A DNA stretch of 64,000 bases, from contig NZ_JACGWV010000001.1 in NCBI RefSeq assembly GCF_014137995.1, forward strand, positions 1,240,001-1,304,000. The letters run 5' to 3'. The stretch is from Promicromonospora sukumoe (lineage in GTDB: Bacteria > Actinomycetota > Actinomycetes > Actinomycetales > Cellulomonadaceae). The stretch's first letter is position 1. The number at the start of each line of letters is the position of its first letter. The position numbers were made by a program, and so were the translations under genes. Of this stretch, positions 62,695 to 64,000 are shown one piece after another. The notes below the pieces were generated by a model. That model was not told the origin of the DNA. It saw only the letters and a program-made list of their open reading frames with translations, and did not search any database.

Positions 62695-63144
62695 ATGACC
62701 ACCGATACGACAGTCGTCGGCCCGACCGGCCGACCCAGCAGCTCGACGGTCCTGACCGCCGTGAACGGCTTCTTCGACGCGCGGCTCGCCGGGGCCACAC
62801 CCCAGGAGCTCGCGGAACGCTTCCACGAGGACGTCGACTGGTTCATCCAGGGCGACACCGGCACCGTGCCGTGGATCGGCCGCAAGGCCGGCCGGGCGGG
62901 AGTCGCCGAGCACTTCGCCCAGCTCGCCGAGAGCATCCAGCCCGAGGGGTTCGCGGTCGACGTGACCATGGCGGACGGCAACCGTGCCCTCGTCGTGGGC
63001 ACCTTCAGCTCCCGGGTGGTCGCCACCGGGCGGCTCATCGACAGCGAGTACGTCTTCGACATCTCCGTCGACGACGCCGGTCTGATCACCCGCTACCACA
63101 TGCTCGAGGACAGCTGGGCCGTCTCGGAAGCGGCCCGCCCGTAA
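62695..63144 (+). CDS. SnoaL/NTF2-like small protein
   Basis: The ATG at 62695 is preceded by AAGGAGAC and gives 149 residues with the NTF2-like fold: TAVNGFFDARLAGATPQELAERFHEDVDWFIQGDTGTVPWIGRKAGRAGVAEHFAQLAESI and VVGTFSSRVVATGRLIDSEYVFDISVDDAGLITRYHMLEDSW. Members include small cyclases, isomerases and ketosteroid-isomerase-like proteins; many have no known activity. It probably shares the TetR-controlled transcript with the MFS gene and may act on the exported compound. Confidence 0.82.
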   Translation: MTTDTTVVGPTGRPSSSTVLTAVNGFFDARLAGATPQELAERFHEDVDWFIQGDTGTVPWIGRKAGRAGVAEHFAQLAESIQPEGFAVDVTMADGNRALVVGTFSSRVVATGRLIDSEYVFDISVDDAGLITRYHMLEDSWAVSEAARP

Positions 63145-63173
63145 CCGTCCCCGACCCCCGCCGGCCTCGCCGG

Positions 63174-63243
63174 CCTCGTTGAGTGCTGGGTTTTCGCCCG
63201 TCCGACGCCGTTCGGGCGGGCGAAAACCCAGCACTCAACGAGG
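63174..63243. repeat. Perfect 27-bp palindrome (family E) between convergent genes
   Basis: The arms 63174-63200 and 63217-63243 are exact complements of 27 nt (outer end CCTCGTTGAGTGCTGGG) with a 16-nt loop. The right arm ends one base before the stop codon of the TetR gene on the minus strand, the left arm begins 29 bp after the SnoaL-like stop. No U-tract is present. Confidence 0.92.
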
Positions 63244-63244
63244 G

Positions 63245-63853
63245 TCAGGGGGAGGGCCAGGTGTCTATGACGGCGTCGGCTACCTCCTGCAGCTCGGCGC
63301 GTGAGGCGCCGCTCGCGGCCTGGACGGCGATGCCGTTCCCCACGGTCATGACGAGGCGGGCGAGCTTCCGCGCGTCGGCGCCGGGCGGCAGGTCGCCCTC
63401 GTCGACGGCCCGTCGGAACCGCTCGTGCAGGTGGTGGAAGCCGTCGTCGCGCCAGGTGACCAGGGCGTCGTGCGCCGCCTGCCCGGAGTGGCCGGTGGCG
63501 AGCGCGCCCTGCACCGTCAGGCACCCCGGGGGTCCTCCGGGGCGCGTCGACGCCCGGACTGCGCCGGTGAGGAACTCGGTGGCGACCTCCCGGGCGGTCG
63601 GCTTCAGCAGCGCGCGCTCCGTGTAGGCGGCGGGGCCCTCGGCGTAGCGGTCCAGAGCCTTGCGGAAGAGCTGCTCCTTGTTGCCGAACGCCGCGTACAT
63701 GCTCGTGCGGCCGATGCCCATGGCGCCCTCGAGGTCGGACAGGCTGGCGCCCTCGTAGCCGTGCTCCCAGAAGTAGAGCATCGCGCGCTCCAGCGCCTCG
63801 TCGGTGTCGAACCCTCGCGGGCGGCCGAGCAGCGACTTCTCGGGTGCGGTCAT
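63245..63853 (-). CDS. TetR-family transcriptional regulator
   Basis: The 202-residue protein has the TetR helix-turn-helix (TDEALERAMLYFWEHGYEGASLSDLEGAMGIGRTSMYAAFGNKEQLFRKALDRY) and a C-terminal domain of the type with GGPPGCLTVQGALATGHSG, which resembles regulators such as those of the YfiR or AcuR groups. Its stop is next to the family E palindrome. No target is evident within the window. A short non-coding gap of 35 bp follows upstream to the end of another gene. Confidence 0.88.
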   Translation of the reverse strand: MTAPEKSLLGRPRGFDTDEALERAMLYFWEHGYEGASLSDLEGAMGIGRTSMYAAFGNKEQLFRKALDRYAEGPAAYTERALLKPTAREVATEFLTGAVRASTRPGGPPGCLTVQGALATGHSGQAAHDALVTWRDDGFHHLHERFRRAVDEGDLPPGADARKLARLVMTVGNGIAVQAASGASRAELQEVADAVIDTWPSP

Positions 63854-63888
63854 CCCGTCAGCGTAACTTTTTCAGGATCGGTCGGTAC

Positions 63889-64000
63889 TCAAGTCGCCGT
63901 GGCGGGCGCGGGTGGTGCCAGCAGCCGGTCCAGGAGCAGGAGCGCTGCCTCCATGTCGACGTCCCGGTCGAGCAGCCACTGCGTGGACAGCCCGTCCGCG
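63889..64000 (-). CDS. C-terminal end of a TetR-family regulator (gene continues beyond window)
   Basis: The 36 visible residues of the minus strand end in TGA at 63889-63891. The stretch ADGLSTQWLLDRDVDMEAALLLLDRLL is typical of the last helices of TetR regulators with the TetR_C_6-like domain. The rest of the gene lies to the right of the window. The assignment rests on this short segment only. Confidence 0.6.
   Translation of the reverse strand, partial: ADGLSTQWLLDRDVDMEAALLLLDRLLAPPAPATAT

Overview
The window is very GC-rich, densely coded bacterial DNA with GTG starts and many ATGA, GTGA or TGATG stop/start overlaps. Gene content and order point to an actinobacterium. The block from a TPR protein through a HAD phosphatase, a 58-residue protein, tlyA, nadK, recN, steA and steB to pyrG and a NUDIX hydrolase follows the Mycobacterium tuberculosis order Rv1691-Rv1700. 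The ctaA / ABC / sufR-sufB-sufD-sufC-sufS-sufU-sufT block follows Rv1456c-Rv1466. Secreted glycoside hydrolases and large SARP regulators suggest a saprophytic Micrococcales lineage such as Promicromonosporaceae or Cellulomonadaceae. That placement is inference; no search was run.

Layout. 1-4083: glycolate oxidase operon glcDEF, with glcD cut by the window edge. 4282-19565: conserved core block, with an enlarged disordered version of the TPR protein and an inserted envelope pair (MraY-like protein and MurJ-like flippase). 19788-25435: a DUF4230 protein, an unrecognised cysteine-rich protein and a giant SARP/NB-ARC regulator. 25527-31685 (minus): a DrrAB-type exporter, ctaA, a secreted subtilase and a second ABC-2 exporter. 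31907-38768: SufR and the complete SUF iron-sulfur operon. 38791-39516: a glutamine amidotransferase. 39701-51114: a LacI-controlled sugar locus (UxaA-type dehydratase, esterase, ABC importer without ATPase, secreted glycosidase, Gfo/Idh/MocA oxidoreductase, LacI). 51173-52987: a secreted sugar-isomerase-like protein with a discoidin domain. 53207-64000: accessory genes, including a BBE-type flavin oxidase, a SARP regulator with a defective P-loop, a DksA/TraR-like protein, a barstar and secreted barnase-type RNase pair, a MerR regulator, an ECF sigma factor with a candidate membrane partner, a TetR/MFS pair with a palindromic operator, a SnoaL-like protein and two further TetR genes (one cut by the window end).

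How parts work together. SUF genes are coupled by overlaps and headed by their own repressor. The sugar locus carries two copies of a LacI-type operator centred on AAACCGGTTT, one between uxaA and the esterase and one before the binding protein; a different operator sits at the secreted isomerase. The steA-steB-MraY-like-MurJ-like run between recN and pyrG looks like a cell-envelope module.

Unusual structure. Long, often perfect palindromes (stems 18-34 bp, no U-tract) sit immediately after stop codons at eight places. Two sequence families recur (2 and 3 copies), and copies differ by compensatory changes in both arms. A different short repeat related to GGTTGAGCCTGTCGAAACC lies inside coding sequence of glcE and an ABC permease, where it encodes the peptide RVEPVET, and beside the amidotransferase gene.
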